Shown here: piece by piece, positions 63,395 to 64,000 of the stretch
Numbering within the stretch: position 1 is the first letter of the stretch
How the letters are laid out: every line of letters starts with the position of its first letter
From: VRUE01 sp963774555
Lineage (GTDB): Bacteria > Actinomycetota > Thermoleophilia > Solirubrobacterales > 70-9
DNA length: 64,000 bases
Reading direction: 5' to 3'
Assembly: GCA_963774555.1 (NCBI GenBank)
Contig: CAVZFL010000002.1
Span: 1 to 64,000 of the forward strand
The notes under the pieces: generated by a model
Told to the model about the DNA's origin: nothing
The model's input: only the letters and a program-made list of their open reading frames with translations
Database searches by the model: none
Translations under genes and position numbers: made by a program

Positions 63395-63469
63395 GGAGCG
63401 ATGGTAGGAGGGCCGCGGGACGGCATCGGAAGCGGATTGATGACCTGCTGTGGTGGGTAGCATCGCTGC

Positions 63470-63883
63470 ATGGGCGAGGTGACGCACGTCGCGATCGAGG
63501 AGATCGAGCCGCTGCAGGGGTTCGAGCGCGTCAGCCTTCGCCGTACCGCGGCTGCGCTTGGCGTCACCTCCTTCGGCATCTCGATCGAGGAGCTGCAGTC
63601 CGGTGCCGACGAATACCCCGAGCACGACCACTCCGATGACGGTCTAGGCGGCCAGATGTTCGCCAAACGCCCGCAGCAGCTGGGCCAGGAGGAGGTCTAC
63701 GTCGCCCTGCGCGGCTCGGGCACCCTCGAAGCCGATGGCGAGACCTACCCGATCGATCCCGACCACATCGTCCGCGTCGGCCCCGCCGTCAAGCGCAAGA
63801 TTACCGCGGGCCCCGACGGTCTTCGCCTGCTCGCCCTCGGCGCCACGCCTGGCGAGGCCTATGACCCTGGCGGCACTTTGTAG
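63470..63883 (+). CDS. Cupin-fold protein
   Basis: A 137-aa single-domain cupin with the metal-binding segment DEYPEHDHSDDGLGGQMF, QEEVYVALRGSGTLEADGETYPI and DPDHIVRVGPAVKRKITAGPDGLR. No partner or substrate is indicated. It is divergent from dinB with 75 bp between them. Confidence 0.75.
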   Translation: MGEVTHVAIEEIEPLQGFERVSLRRTAAALGVTSFGISIEELQSGADEYPEHDHSDDGLGGQMFAKRPQQLGQEEVYVALRGSGTLEADGETYPIDPDHIVRVGPAVKRKITAGPDGLRLLALGATPGEAYDPGGTL

Positions 63884-63903
63884 GCCCTGGTCGAGCGCCT
63901 GTC

Positions 63904-64000
63904 CTACTTCAGCAGGCGCAGGAATTCGTCCCGGTCGATCCCGGCATCGGAGAGGATGCCGGCGAGCGTGCCCCGCTTTATGTCACGCGCGTGGACGGGC
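63904..64000 (-). CDS. hicA: HicA/YcfA-type mRNA interferase, C-terminal part (runs off the window)
   Basis: The last ~31 codons read VHARDIKRGTLAGILSDAGI, then DRDEFLRLLK and stop at 63904-63906. This fits the conserved C-terminus of HicA toxins (double-stranded-RNA-binding fold; H-x3-I-x-x-GTL-x-x-I). HicA cleaves mRNA when its antitoxin HicB is lost. The rest of the gene and any hicB lie beyond the window. Confidence 0.75.
   Translation of the reverse strand, partial: PVHARDIKRGTLAGILSDAGIDRDEFLRLLK

Overview
The window is a high-G+C actinobacterial chromosome segment, most likely class Thermoleophilia (Solirubrobacterales-like). That placement is an inference from the gene families: a HisZ-dependent short HisG, SepF, an RsiG-like protein, a GarA-type FHA regulator beside a MerR regulator, and large secreted NHL-type proteins with basic tails. 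No tRNA gene or CRISPR array was seen.

Layout. 1-1.2 kb: tyrS carrying several single-base indels. 1.2-7.2 kb: a complete rRNA operon (16S, tRNA-free spacer, 23S, 5S) with long-range processing stems. The 23S gene is split at E. coli position U1917 by a 737-nt group I intron that encodes a LAGLIDADG endonuclease. 7.2-10.9 kb: two frameshifted alpha/beta hydrolases on the minus strand and murA (Asp in place of the active-site Cys). 10.9-16.8 kb: hisZ-G-D-B-H-A-F. 16.9-20.7 kb: polysaccharide deacetylase (minus), CCA-adding enzyme, pgeF, yggS, sepF. 20.7-22.5 kb: a PhoX-like secreted protein preceded by eight 11-nt direct repeats that look like an extended PHO box. 22.7-27.4 kb: proC, yggT, lspA, rluD and two membrane proteins. 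27.4-34.5 kb: rpsB-tsf-pyrH-frr-uppS-cdsA-dxr-rseP, a classic translation, isoprenoid and lipid block. 34.6-42.1 kb: three secreted proteins with AT-richer sequence, ending inside a gene whose 3' half returns to host composition. 42.1-46.6 kb: a nest of transposases (IS481-like, IS1380 remnant, a complete IS3 element, a DUF772-type transposase). 46.6-48.9 kb: two tandem paralogous secreted proteins (minus). 49-52.6 kb: ispG, proS, pgsA. 52.6-54.6 kb: one promoter driving an RsiG-like protein, the FHA protein and the MerR protein. 54.2-64 kb: SRPBCC protein, alkyl-DHAP-synthase-like flavoenzyme, RskA-like membrane protein, thioesterase, nadE, secreted metalloprotease, WS/DGAT, dinB, cupin and the 3' end of a hicA-type gene.

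Themes. First, essential genes (tyrS, murA, cdsA, dxr) carry single-base indels, so the assembly has local base errors and frameshifts here do not prove pseudogenes. Second, many intergenic gaps hold long perfect inverted repeats, usually without a strong T-tract. One palindromic module (GGTGCAACGC-N25-GCGTTGCA) recurs in an intergenic gap and, in the same reading frame, inside two coding regions. Third, the most unusual elements are the 23S intron with its core-embedded endonuclease ORF, the eight-unit PHO-like array, and the single-motif RsiG-like protein with one changed ligand residue.
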